Below, in pieces: positions 1-7,277 of a DNA stretch of 7,571 bases. The position numbers and the translations under genes are program-made. Source of the stretch: Mesoaciditogaceae bacterium (GTDB lineage: Bacteria; Thermotogota; Thermotogae; Mesoaciditogales; Mesoaciditogaceae). The notes below the pieces were generated by a model, which made no database searches, was not told where the DNA came from, and worked only from the letters and a program-made list of their open reading frames with translations. Position 1 is the stretch's first letter, and every line of letters starts with the position of its first letter. Where the stretch lies: contig WFSH01000114.1 in assembly GCA_015486145.1 (NCBI GenBank), positions 1 through 7,571 of the forward strand. The letters run 5' to 3'.

Positions 1-2
1 TG

Positions 3-137
3 GCAATAGCACTTTTCATTCTCTACGTGAAAAAGCTTCCGCTCGATTCCATGTGGGATTACCTTCCGGATAACACATTTGTCAGTAAGGTGATCGTGAC
101 GGAAGAACTGACAAGTGTTGTTCAAAATGATTTTTGA
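3..137 (+). CDS. 3' end of an unidentified, probably membrane-associated protein (partial)
   Basis: Reading from base 3, 44 codons stay open to a TGA at 135-137; the other two forward frames are closed by stops. The fragment begins with a hydrophobic run (AIALFILYV) followed by lysines, like the end of a transmembrane segment with its positive flank, and then has a short polar tail ending VVQNDF. The stretch LPDNTFVSKVIVTEELTS faintly recalls the linker after the last membrane helix of NfeD-family proteins, but the following OB-fold domain is absent and the similarity is too short to trust. The gene is on the same strand as the operon and ends 70 bases before the next start. Function is not assigned; only the frame and the end are well supported. 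Confidence 0.6.
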   Translation, partial: AIALFILYVKKLPLDSMWDYLPDNTFVSKVIVTEELTSVVQNDF

Positions 138-194
138 GAGAAAAATTTTCTTTTTTCTTGATTTTGATCAATAATAATAGTTGTCTGTTGAGAA
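138..194 (+). promoter_or_regulatory. AT-rich intergenic stretch, possible promoter for the operon
   Basis: This is the only gap of any size ahead of the four-gene unit, so a promoter is expected here if the unit is not read through from upstream. The stretch is very AT-rich, with a T-run at 146-156 and a TAATAAT at 172-178 that could serve as a -10 element. No -35 hexamer with good spacing accompanies it. An 8-base palindrome TTGATCAA lies at 164-171 and could be a small operator or chance. I see no GC-rich hairpin that would terminate the upstream gene, so read-through remains possible. Confidence 0.25.
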
Positions 195-203
195 AGGGGG
201 AGG
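195..203 (+). promoter_or_regulatory. Ribosome binding site that fixes the start of the surface protein at 208
   Basis: The purine run AGGGGGAGG, containing GGAGG at 199-203, lies 4 to 7 bases before the GTG at 208. It falls inside the reading frame if translation is taken from the TTG at 181, which has no such site ahead of it. Starting at 208 also gives a clean signal peptide, so 208 is the preferred start. Confidence 0.8.
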
Positions 204-207
204 TTTG

Positions 208-2100
208 GTGAAAAATTTTGTGATTTTTCTTTTGATTTTATGTGCAGCGGTGTCCTCGTTTGCCATACAAATTGGAACTCTGACGGCCAGTCCAACTTTT
301 GCGTTGAAGGGAGAGCCGATCACCTTATCCATAACAATCGCACCAGCGACTGAAGTGGGATCGACGTTCTTAATGCTTTACAATTCTTCCACGGAATCCA
401 CGGAAATGTACGTTCCAACAATATCCGGAAACACCTACACTTGGATATACACTCCTCAATACGTTTCTAATTTTAGAGCGCAAGTCAAGATCACTTTAAA
501 ATCGACGAGTGCCACGCTTCTTTCGAATGTGGCAACTTTTACGACTGACATACCAGCTGCCAGTGTTAATTCAACGATAGCTTACGTACCATTCATCACA
601 AACGCGACTCAAACATGGAATGTGAAAGCGACCAATATAGGCTCTAAGTCTTTAACTTTTACGACTTTTTCATCTCCATCTGGACTTTCCATTTTTCCAG
701 AAAACGGGAGTATTCAACCCGGCAAATCGTTGGAATTCAAAGTAAACACGTCTGGTGTTTTCTTTCCCGGTAGCATTTACAGGTTGAACGCTTTGATGAA
801 GACCAACGATCCGAGAGAGAATCATTCACAGTATCTGTTGGCAAGTGTTGTTATGGGACCAGATGGATTGTTGATGTCTCCGGTTAAGATTTCGAGTTTT
901 CACGCATTTGTGGGTAGCGATGTGAATTTTAGCTTTTCAATATGGAAGTATGGAATCAATTTGAACAGTATTTACGTTTTTTGGAACACGCCAAAAGGTC
1001 AAAAAATTGTAAGCCTTTCATCCACGCCCACTCAAAAACAATTCTCCTCTTTCATAAGTTTAACCGCTCCAGGAACTTACACGCTTTCTCAGATTATGGT
1101 GAATTACATGTACAACGGCACGAGCAATTCGACCACGTATTACCCGAATTTGAAGGTGAAGGCTATGAATTCTTCGAATTCTATGAATTTGAATTTGGTG
1201 AACGGGAGCGAGAAAGTAGGGGTGTGCTTGAAGTCTTCTTCAACACCAACGGTTTACGCTATCGATGGGAGTCTGAAAAAAGAGTTGTACGTGGAGAAGT
1301 TCAAAACCATGTGGGTGGCAACTTACACTTATTTAAACGTTCCTGGTCCAGTGACGATTTTGGCGACCTTTGCGGGAACTAGTTACACCTTGTCAAGATC
1401 ATTCAAAAGGTACCTGGTGGTTGGCGCCCACGCTGTATATTTTGACGGCGGATGGGCATTTCTTAAATACGGTACGTTTGCCTCTCCGACGATCGTTTCG
1501 GTATTTTCAAACTCTGGTCCTTCAAAGAGCTTGTACTATAAGGGTTTTTTGAGTTTGAATCAAGTGTCTAACGTCGTGAGTTTAACATCTGAATCGTCTC
1601 CTTCGACGACCATAACTTATCACCTTATTTTCAATCAGAGCGCCGTTAATGGGTTGTACGACAACTTAAAGGTTTATGAGTTGACTGGTGGTGATTTTTG
1701 GAAACTTTTGTCAACAAGTCCGGAAGTTGTGAATGATATGGCTACGTTCGGTGCAAAAACAGGGACGTACACTTTGGGACTCGCTGCGAACGTTAATAAA
1801 TCCTCCAATCCTAAGATCGTTTCATTGTCGATAGTACCAAGAAAACTCATCGGCTGTGGAGAGGTTAAGTTTGTGCTTGTCGTGAACGAGGATTGTTATT
1901 ACAAGTTGTCGATTTACGATATGCGAGACAGGATGATAGCAGATCAAAGTGGAAAAGCGCTTAAAACCCTCGGAAATTTGCTGTACGTTTTGAATCCAGC
2001 GACGATTTCAAACGGTTTGTACGTGGTTGTCGTATCCGTCGGCCCTTCACCAAACTCCATAACGGAGTCCGTGTCAAAATCGTTTGTGATCGTTAGATAA
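208..2100 (+). CDS. Secreted multidomain beta-rich surface protein with a FlgD/sorting-domain-like C-terminus
   Basis: From GTG 208 the protein is 630 residues; a TTG at 181 would add nine residues containing the ribosome site and is less likely. Residues 1-19 are a signal peptide (MKNFVIFLLILCAAVSSFA, cleavage after SFA); the cysteine in it is not in a proper lipobox. The rest looks like a string of beta-sandwich domains: about 20-113; about 120-222, a Hydin/ASH-like Ig domain with NIGSKSL, IQPGKS and TNDP (199-202); about 228-318; a low-complexity Asn/Ser/Met linker near 319-333; about 334-425; about 426-530, ending in GTYTLG as in autoproteolysis-type sandwich domains; and 537-630, with LSIYDMRDRMI and SNGLYVVVV as in FlgD Ig-like or type IX secretion C-terminal domains. 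It is rich in Ser, Thr and Asn, poor in Cys, and has no enzyme motif. Role inferred: envelope structure or adhesion. Domain borders are approximate and the family is unnamed. Confidence 0.85.
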   Translation: MKNFVIFLLILCAAVSSFAIQIGTLTASPTFALKGEPITLSITIAPATEVGSTFLMLYNSSTESTEMYVPTISGNTYTWIYTPQYVSNFRAQVKITLKSTSATLLSNVATFTTDIPAASVNSTIAYVPFITNATQTWNVKATNIGSKSLTFTTFSSPSGLSIFPENGSIQPGKSLEFKVNTSGVFFPGSIYRLNALMKTNDPRENHSQYLLASVVMGPDGLLMSPVKISSFHAFVGSDVNFSFSIWKYGINLNSIYVFWNTPKGQKIVSLSSTPTQKQFSSFISLTAPGTYTLSQIMVNYMYNGTSNSTTYYPNLKVKAMNSSNSMNLNLVNGSEKVGVCLKSSSTPTVYAIDGSLKKELYVEKFKTMWVATYTYLNVPGPVTILATFAGTSYTLSRSFKRYLVVGAHAVYFDGGWAFLKYGTFASPTIVSVFSNSGPSKSLYYKGFLSLNQVSNVVSLTSESSPSTTITYHLIFNQSAVNGLYDNLKVYELTGGDFWKLLSTSPEVVNDMATFGAKTGTYTLGLAANVNKSSNPKIVSLSIVPRKLIGCGEVKFVLVVNEDCYYKLSIYDMRDRMIADQSGKALKTLGNLLYVLNPATISNGLYVVVVSVGPSPNSITESVSKSFVIVR

Positions 2101-2101
2101 C

Positions 2102-2109
2102 AGAGGTGA
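2102..2109 (+). promoter_or_regulatory. Ribosome binding site for the beta-barrel gene
   Basis: AGAGGTGA lies 6 bases before the GTG at 2116, in the 15-base gap after the preceding TAA. It supports GTG 2116 as the start, and it gives a protein beginning directly with a signal peptide. Confidence 0.8.
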
Positions 2110-2115
2110 ATCATT

Positions 2116-2958
2116 GTGAAAAGAATATTTGTAATGATTTTTATGCTTTTGTTGAGTGTGGCAATTTTTGCCAATGTTGTGGATGAGATAAACGATCCCT
2201 CTGCCTACTCTAAAGCAATGGCTGGAGCAATATACGCACTTTACACCGGCCCACAGTCGATCGCGTACAATCCGGCTGGAATGGCAAATGGGAAAAGTTC
2301 CATTTTCTTCTCGCATATAGAACATTTTCTTGGAGTGATAAGGAGTGAATTTTTGAGTGGTTCGTTTAAGTTTAAAAATTTTTATGGTGGTGGAGCCATT
2401 CAATACACTCATCCAACCGATCAATTCGGTTACGATCAGTACAAGTTAACCGGGTCTGTTGCTTACAAAATGGGAGAAAACGCTGTTGGGATGAGCTTAA
2501 ACGGATGGTTTGGAAGTGATATAAAAAGTGGAATATCCATGGATTTTGGTTCCATAATAAAATATGGAAAACTCAACCTTGCGGCGGTCGTGAAAAATGC
2601 CTTTGCATCGATCACATGGGCCTCGAGCCCTTCGACTACCCAGACTTACACGCCAGAGCTGATCGTGGGAGGTTCGTATTTTGGCAAAAAGTACACCTTG
2701 AATACTTATTTGAATTTTACCTCTGGTGAATTGGGATTTGGGACAGAGATATCGGTGACGTCTTTTCTCAGTCTATTGGGCGGTTACAGAATGACGTTTT
2801 ATAAGACGCTTTCAAAAGAGGTTAGCGTTGGAATGAGAATGCGCTATCCTTCGTTGAATATTGTCATTGCTTACGTCTTTGAGAATTCTCTCAAATTTGG
2901 AGACTTGTTGAATCCTTTTTATGTTTCACTCACGTATAACTTTTCTGGAGGCATTTGA
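2116..2958 (+). CDS. Outer-membrane beta-barrel protein, PorV/UPF0164-like
   Basis: The 280-residue product opens with a signal peptide (MKRIFVMIFMLLLSVAIFA, residues 1-19). After it comes the block AYSKAMAGAIYAL...SIAYNPAGMA, which matches the N-terminal signature of PorV/PorQ and UPF0164 barrels, relatives of FadL, where small residues and NPAG(L/M)A are typical. The remainder alternates polar and hydrophobic or aromatic residues in short strands separated by Gly/Asn/Ser turns, as in an outer-membrane barrel, and the last strand (FYVSLTYNF) has the terminal aromatic expected of a barrel assembly signal, followed by SGGI. At 280 residues it is a small member. The cargo or partner is unknown; because the gene follows a secreted surface protein by 15 bases, it may anchor or help export it (inference). 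A general small porin is the alternative. Confidence 0.8.
   Translation: MKRIFVMIFMLLLSVAIFANVVDEINDPSAYSKAMAGAIYALYTGPQSIAYNPAGMANGKSSIFFSHIEHFLGVIRSEFLSGSFKFKNFYGGGAIQYTHPTDQFGYDQYKLTGSVAYKMGENAVGMSLNGWFGSDIKSGISMDFGSIIKYGKLNLAAVVKNAFASITWASSPSTTQTYTPELIVGGSYFGKKYTLNTYLNFTSGELGFGTEISVTSFLSLLGGYRMTFYKTLSKEVSVGMRMRYPSLNIVIAYVFENSLKFGDLLNPFYVSLTYNFSGGI
2947..2951 (+). promoter_or_regulatory. Ribosome binding site for mutS2, inside the barrel gene's last codons
   Basis: GGAGG lies 7 bases before the GTG at 2959. It overlaps the codons for the final Ser-Gly-Gly-Ile of the barrel protein, whose TGA (2956-2958) directly abuts the GTG. Ribosomes ending the barrel gene would be placed on this start, so coupled translation is likely. 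Confidence 0.8.
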
Positions 2959-5262
2959 GTGCGAACAGATGAAAAAACTTTGAAAGAATTGGAATTTGAA
3001 TCCATACTCGAGATTTTGAGATCAAAAGCCTTCTCGGACTATGGGAGGGCTTATTTTGAATCACCGGAATTTTTTGAAAAACCTTCGATCGTGTACGAAC
3101 AGGTTGACGAAATCATACCGAAGATGCAAGACATTTCATCCGTGTTTTACCGCGTTGAAAATCTCTCAGAGGTCCTTAAATCGGTGACGAAAGGAAAGGT
3201 TCTTGAATCCGATCGTATTTTTGACTTTTCCAACCTTTTCAAAGTGTCGAAAAAGCTATCGGTCATTCTTGAAGATACTCAAACTTTGAAGGAAATTTCT
3301 AAAATGTTGATCCCTCCAAAAGGGTTTATCGAAAAATGTGACCATACCTTTAATCCTGATGGAACGATAAAAGACAACGCTACACCGGAGCTCTTCAAAA
3401 TAAAAAAACATCTAAAGGCGATCGATAAAAGCATTAACGAAAAGATCAAACGACTTCTCTACGAGGGAGTAAAGCAAGGTTTCATCTCTGATCCACTGGT
3501 GGTTCAACGTCATGAAAGGTACGTGCTGCCGGTTAAAGCCGATAAACGCACAATGATAAGGGGAATCGTTCACGGTCAGTCATCTACGGGGGCGACCTAC
3601 TACGTAGAACCAGAAGAGCTGATCGAATTGAACGACGCGCTTGCGATATATCGTTCGAAGGAAACGATGGAAATATCAAGAATACTGGCAAAATTCACAA
3701 AAATGATACATGAAAGCGCTGCAAAAATTTTCGATTTGATGAATTCTTTGGAGAAATTGGATGGCCTATGTGCGCGTGCCAGATATGCGATGCAAAACAA
3801 CTGTGTTTCCCCCGTTATCAAAAGGGATGGGGTCTTGCGAATAATGGCAGGGCGAAACCCGCTGATCTCGCCTGAAAAGGTCGTACCAATAGATTTTAGT
3901 CTCGATCCAGAAAGCTACGTGATTATATTGAGTGGCCCTAACACGGGAGGAAAAACAGCCACGCTGAAGATCGTGGGGTTGTTTGTTTTGATGACAGCCA
4001 TGGGAATACCAATTCCTGCCGCAAGAGGTACAGAAATATCGATCTTCGATTCTCTTTTTTCAGACGTGGGAGATGATCAGTCGGTTAGAGATGAATTGAG
4101 CACTTTTTCTGCAAGGGTTAAACGCGAAGATCAGATTTACAAGTTCGCAAATGAAAAAACCCTCGTGCTTATAGACGAAATAGGTGATGGAACGGAGCCA
4201 GGTGAAGGTGCAGCTTTTGCCAAATCCATGATAACTCTCATCATGAAGCGTGGTGCTCGAGCGGTCGTTACGACTCACCTTCCGGAGTTAAAAACACTGG
4301 CTTTCACAGATAAGAGAATAAGAAACGCCTCTGTCGGATTCGATATCAACGCCATGGCGCCGACGTATCGAATACACATGGATATGCCTGGGAGAAGTCA
4401 TGCGTTTGAGATGATTAAAAAGCTTGGGGTCTCTCACGACCTGATAAAGGAATTTTCCAAAAATCGTACGGTTTCTTTCTCCAAAACGGATTTGCTGGTC
4501 GAAAAATTACAGACGAAGATTCATGAATATGAAGAAAAATTTGAAGAACTCAAGACAAGAGAAGAAAGACTTTTGGAAAGGGAAAAAGATTTTTCTGAAA
4601 ATTTTGAAAGGTTAAAAGGGAAGAGATTGGAGGAGCTTTCGGGAGAGATAAAGGAACTTTCCACCACGTTGGCGAATATCAAGAAAGAAATGGAAAAGGC
4701 CATTCACACGATGCGCTCCACGAAAGATTTGAATGAGTTGAAAAAGCAAGACAGAAAGATTGCCGCTTTGAGAGAAAGAATGAAGGAATTGACCGTTTCA
4801 AAAAATACGTCCACACCTAAAAAGATAAAAGTGGGGTCTTTAGTTGAAATTGAAGGAACGGGTGCAAGAGGAACGGTTGTTGACGAAAAAAAGGATAAAA
4901 TAGTTGTGGAAATAGGGAATGTTCAAATAAGCACGGTGCCGAAAAAAGTGAAAATTTTGGAAAATACGTCCACTGAAGTGGCTCAAAATTTTGTGGAACA
5001 GATTCATTACGTTAGATCGGATAAAGATTTCAATCAAATAGATGTACGAGGGATGACTGTGGAGGAAGCGATTCCAACCATCGAAGAGTTCGCGGAACAT
5101 GTGTTACAATCTAATTCGATAGGGTATGTGATTCATGGGAAAGGAACGGGAAGATTGGCCAACGGTATTTGGATGTTTTTACGCTCAAAGAAGATCCCCT
5201 TTAGGATAGGTAAAAGGGGTGAAGGAGGAACGGGTGTAACCGTAATAGGAGAGGAAATATGA
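2959..5262 (+). CDS. mutS2: MutS2 ATPase with Smr domain (branched-DNA / collided-ribosome factor)
   Basis: The 767-residue protein has full MutS2 architecture and lacks the mismatch-recognition domain of MutS1. An N-terminal helical core includes STGATYYVEP (209-218). The ABC-type ATPase follows: Walker A GPNTGGKT (326-333), a DDQS motif, signature LSTFS (380-384), Walker B LVLIDE (402-407) with GDGTEP after it, and the H-loop TTHLPELK with His440. A charged coiled coil runs from about 495 to 613, then a KOW-like domain (about 622-668), then a C-terminal Smr domain (about 692-767) with DVRG (695-698) and HGKGTG (726-731). In the family, MutS2 dimers bind branched DNA and suppress recombination, the Smr part can be a nuclease, and in Bacillus it splits collided ribosomes; which role applies here is not visible. 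Length is near the usual 780. The gene abuts the barrel gene and overlaps the next by 4 bases. Confidence 0.97.
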   Translation: MRTDEKTLKELEFESILEILRSKAFSDYGRAYFESPEFFEKPSIVYEQVDEIIPKMQDISSVFYRVENLSEVLKSVTKGKVLESDRIFDFSNLFKVSKKLSVILEDTQTLKEISKMLIPPKGFIEKCDHTFNPDGTIKDNATPELFKIKKHLKAIDKSINEKIKRLLYEGVKQGFISDPLVVQRHERYVLPVKADKRTMIRGIVHGQSSTGATYYVEPEELIELNDALAIYRSKETMEISRILAKFTKMIHESAAKIFDLMNSLEKLDGLCARARYAMQNNCVSPVIKRDGVLRIMAGRNPLISPEKVVPIDFSLDPESYVIILSGPNTGGKTATLKIVGLFVLMTAMGIPIPAARGTEISIFDSLFSDVGDDQSVRDELSTFSARVKREDQIYKFANEKTLVLIDEIGDGTEPGEGAAFAKSMITLIMKRGARAVVTTHLPELKTLAFTDKRIRNASVGFDINAMAPTYRIHMDMPGRSHAFEMIKKLGVSHDLIKEFSKNRTVSFSKTDLLVEKLQTKIHEYEEKFEELKTREERLLEREKDFSENFERLKGKRLEELSGEIKELSTTLANIKKEMEKAIHTMRSTKDLNELKKQDRKIAALRERMKELTVSKNTSTPKKIKVGSLVEIEGTGARGTVVDEKKDKIVVEIGNVQISTVPKKVKILENTSTEVAQNFVEQIHYVRSDKDFNQIDVRGMTVEEAIPTIEEFAEHVLQSNSIGYVIHGKGTGRLANGIWMFLRSKKIPFRIGKRGEGGTGVTVIGEEI
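5247..5251 (+). promoter_or_regulatory. Ribosome binding site for the FtsA-like gene, inside mutS2
   Basis: AGGAG lies 7 bases before the ATG at 5259, within the last codons of mutS2. The start overlaps the mutS2 stop as ATGA (5259-5262), a classic arrangement for termination-reinitiation coupling. Confidence 0.8.
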
Positions 5263-7277
5263 TATTCGCTCTTGATGTTGGAACGAGAACGGTAATAGGT
5301 GTAATTGCCCAAGAAACTGAGAATGGCATACAAGTTTTGGACTTTGAGATGGTTGAGCATGAAGAGAGAGCAATGCTTGACGGGCAGATAAACGATGTGC
5401 CAAAAGTTGCGCATGCTGTAATGCGAGTCAAAGAGGCTCTTGAGAAAAGAACAAAGGCCAAGATCGAAAAGGTTTCGACTGCAGTTGCGGGTCGATTCTT
5501 AAAAACGGTTGAAGGCGATGCGATGGAGAAAATACCGGCATCAAAGATAGATGAAAGTTTTGTGAGAGCACTTGAATTCAGGGCGCTTTCGGATGCCGTT
5601 GAAAAAAATGGGCAGTCTAAAGATTATTGTGTGGGCTACTCTATTTTGGAGTTCACGGTTGATGGTGAGAGAGTCAGAAATTTGGTTGGACAGTTTGGTG
5701 AGAAAGCCACTGTCAGTGTAATAGCAGCTTTTCTACCCCAGCGCATGGTGGAAGCGCTTTTTTCCGTCATTAAAGAAACGGGATTGTCTCTCGAGTATCT
5801 AACGCTTGAGCCAATGGCGGCGATGAATCTTGTGGTTCCTCAGGATTTGAGAAGGTTGAATGTTGTCCTTGTCGATGTTGGAGCTGGCACATCAGATATA
5901 GCGATCAGCAGAGATGGAACAATAGTTGCGTATGGCATGATCCCCATGGCTGGTGATGAAATAACGGAAAAACTGTGTGATACGTACCTGTTGAGTTTTC
6001 AAGATGGCGAACGACTCAAGCGCGCGATTCGGGAAGGAGAGCTGCCAAAAGTTGAAAACATCCTTGGCGCCCCGGTTGAAACTACGCGCGAAGAACTTAT
6101 GAATATCGTGACTCCCGTAAGTGATTCCATAACCGATGAGATCGCCAAAATCATTCTCGATTTGAATGGTAAATCTCCTGCGGCGGTTGTGGTAGTTGGT
6201 GGAGGTGCGAAAGTGCCGGGATTTACCGAACTTATCGCGAAGAAGCTTTCTTTACCCAATAACAGGGTTGCGCTTCGTGGAGTCGAGAACATCGTGTACG
6301 CGCAGGATATCACGGGAAAAATGAAAGGAAGCGAGTTTGTCACTCCTGTTGGAATTGCTCACTCAGCGAGATTCAACATGTCGAAAATTTTTAAACAGGT
6401 GACGGTTAACTCTCACACCATTCAACTCATGAACCTTACCGGCCACGAGGACGTCTTGCAGGCTTTGATGCAAGGTAATTTCGATGTGAAGGAAATTCTT
6501 GGGAGTCCATCCGCTGGGATGACGTACGAGTTAAATGGAGAAGTGGTTGTGGTAGCTGGCAATATGCCGGATCCACATGTGAGGATCAATGGCAAGCGCG
6601 CCACACTTCAAAGTCGAGTAAATGATGGAGATGTGATAGAGATAGAACCCTCGAATGGAAAACCCATCTTGATAAGAGTCAAAGACGTGGTAAAACCTGT
6701 GAAAGTTTTTGTGAATGAAGAACCCGTCGAGATTTTTCCTGAGGTGAAAATAAATTCAAAAGAAGTCTCAACAGAAGAGATAATACGTGATGGAGATGTT
6801 GTGGAATTCCAAGAACATGTGGCCCCGGAGGATGTGTTAAAAGCCCTTGATTTGGGCTGTAGAATCACGGTGAACGGTGTGAATTACTCTCTTGACAATT
6901 TTACGGTGGTCGATGAAAATGAACATATCGTTAAAACGGTGGGGTCTGGTTACGTGTTGAAACTCAAGCCCATAAATCTCACGATCAAACAAGTTCTCAA
7001 CAGAATAAATGTTGGCTTACTCTCTATAAGTGTGAACTCAAAAGAGATAAAAGTGCCGTTACCCATGAAGGTTGAAATAAACGGAAGGGAATCAAATCTC
7101 GACGCCTTGGTGTATTGTGGTGACGATGTGAAAATTTCCGTTGGGAAGATCAGAGTTTTGGATGTTTTTGAGTTTTTGAAGTTCACTCCCGACGGGTTCA
7201 AAATACTGCTTAACGGCTCTGTGTCGGATTTGAGAGAAGAATTGAAAAATGGGGATAAAATCGAGGTGATCCTTTAG
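5259..7277 (+). CDS. FtsA/PilM-like actin-fold ATPase with tandem beta-grasp-like C-terminal modules
   Basis: The 672-residue protein begins with an FtsA-type actin fold: phosphate-1 loop FALDVGTRT (3-11), the block EHEERAMLDGQI, phosphate-2 loop VDVGAGTSD (205-213), adenosine motif VVGGGAKVPGF (312-322) and FVTPVGIA near residue 365. This matches a long family in Clostridia and Thermotogota often labelled 'cell division protein FtsA'. True FtsA is about 420 residues and ends in a membrane-binding amphipathic helix; here no such helix is seen and about 300 further residues follow. This tail repeats a helix motif like xDVLxxL (397-403, 524-530, 577-583, 634-640) and a strand-turn motif like VxING...GDxVxI (443-462, 498-517, 607-626, 650-671), resembling beta-grasp/SLBB folds. 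An ATP-binding scaffold is likely; the division role is unproven, so no symbol is given. It is last in the operon, coupled to mutS2. Confidence 0.9.
   Translation: MIFALDVGTRTVIGVIAQETENGIQVLDFEMVEHEERAMLDGQINDVPKVAHAVMRVKEALEKRTKAKIEKVSTAVAGRFLKTVEGDAMEKIPASKIDESFVRALEFRALSDAVEKNGQSKDYCVGYSILEFTVDGERVRNLVGQFGEKATVSVIAAFLPQRMVEALFSVIKETGLSLEYLTLEPMAAMNLVVPQDLRRLNVVLVDVGAGTSDIAISRDGTIVAYGMIPMAGDEITEKLCDTYLLSFQDGERLKRAIREGELPKVENILGAPVETTREELMNIVTPVSDSITDEIAKIILDLNGKSPAAVVVVGGGAKVPGFTELIAKKLSLPNNRVALRGVENIVYAQDITGKMKGSEFVTPVGIAHSARFNMSKIFKQVTVNSHTIQLMNLTGHEDVLQALMQGNFDVKEILGSPSAGMTYELNGEVVVVAGNMPDPHVRINGKRATLQSRVNDGDVIEIEPSNGKPILIRVKDVVKPVKVFVNEEPVEIFPEVKINSKEVSTEEIIRDGDVVEFQEHVAPEDVLKALDLGCRITVNGVNYSLDNFTVVDENEHIVKTVGSGYVLKLKPINLTIKQVLNRINVGLLSISVNSKEIKVPLPMKVEINGRESNLDALVYCGDDVKISVGKIRVLDVFEFLKFTPDGFKILLNGSVSDLREELKNGDKIEVIL
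6564..7274 (+). repeat. Degenerate protein-level repeats in the tail of the FtsA-like protein
   Basis: The encoded residues from about 436 to 672 contain recurring modules. Strand-turn cores read INGKRATLQ...NDGDVIEI (443-462), INSKEVSTE...RDGDVVEF (498-517), INGRESNLD...CGDDVKI (607-626) and LNGSVSDLR...NGDKIEVI (651-671), with a weaker one near 536-545 (ITVNGVNYSL). Each shows a hydrophobic-Asn-(Gly/Ser) turn about 12 residues before a Gly-Asp turn, as in small beta-grasp domains of the ThiS/TGS/SLBB kind. The DNA itself is not repeated, so these are old duplications. Confidence 0.65.

Noticed and set aside
181..207. TTG at 181 as the start of the surface protein
   Set aside because: It would place the strong purine-rich ribosome site inside the coding region and put nine extra residues before a clean signal peptide; GTG 208 fits better.
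208..264. Lipoprotein reading of the surface protein's signal peptide
   Set aside because: The cysteine at residue 12 is preceded by Leu-Ile-Leu with no small residue at -1 and would cut the hydrophobic core; cleavage after SFA at residue 19 is more natural.
942..1382. A 146-codon open frame on the plus strand inside the surface-protein gene
   Set aside because: It has no ribosome binding site, its product is dominated by Phe/Glu runs that arise from reading the GAATT-rich linker out of frame, and it lies wholly within a well-supported gene.
2074..2424. A 116-codon open frame on the minus strand across the surface-protein/barrel junction
   Set aside because: It is antisense to two well-supported genes and their ribosome sites, with no protein motif or start signal.
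5999..6343. A 114-codon open frame on the minus strand in the FtsA-like gene
   Set aside because: Its Ser/Thr/Pro-rich product is what the antisense of a conserved ATPase domain gives; the plus-strand frame carries the adenosine-binding motif here.
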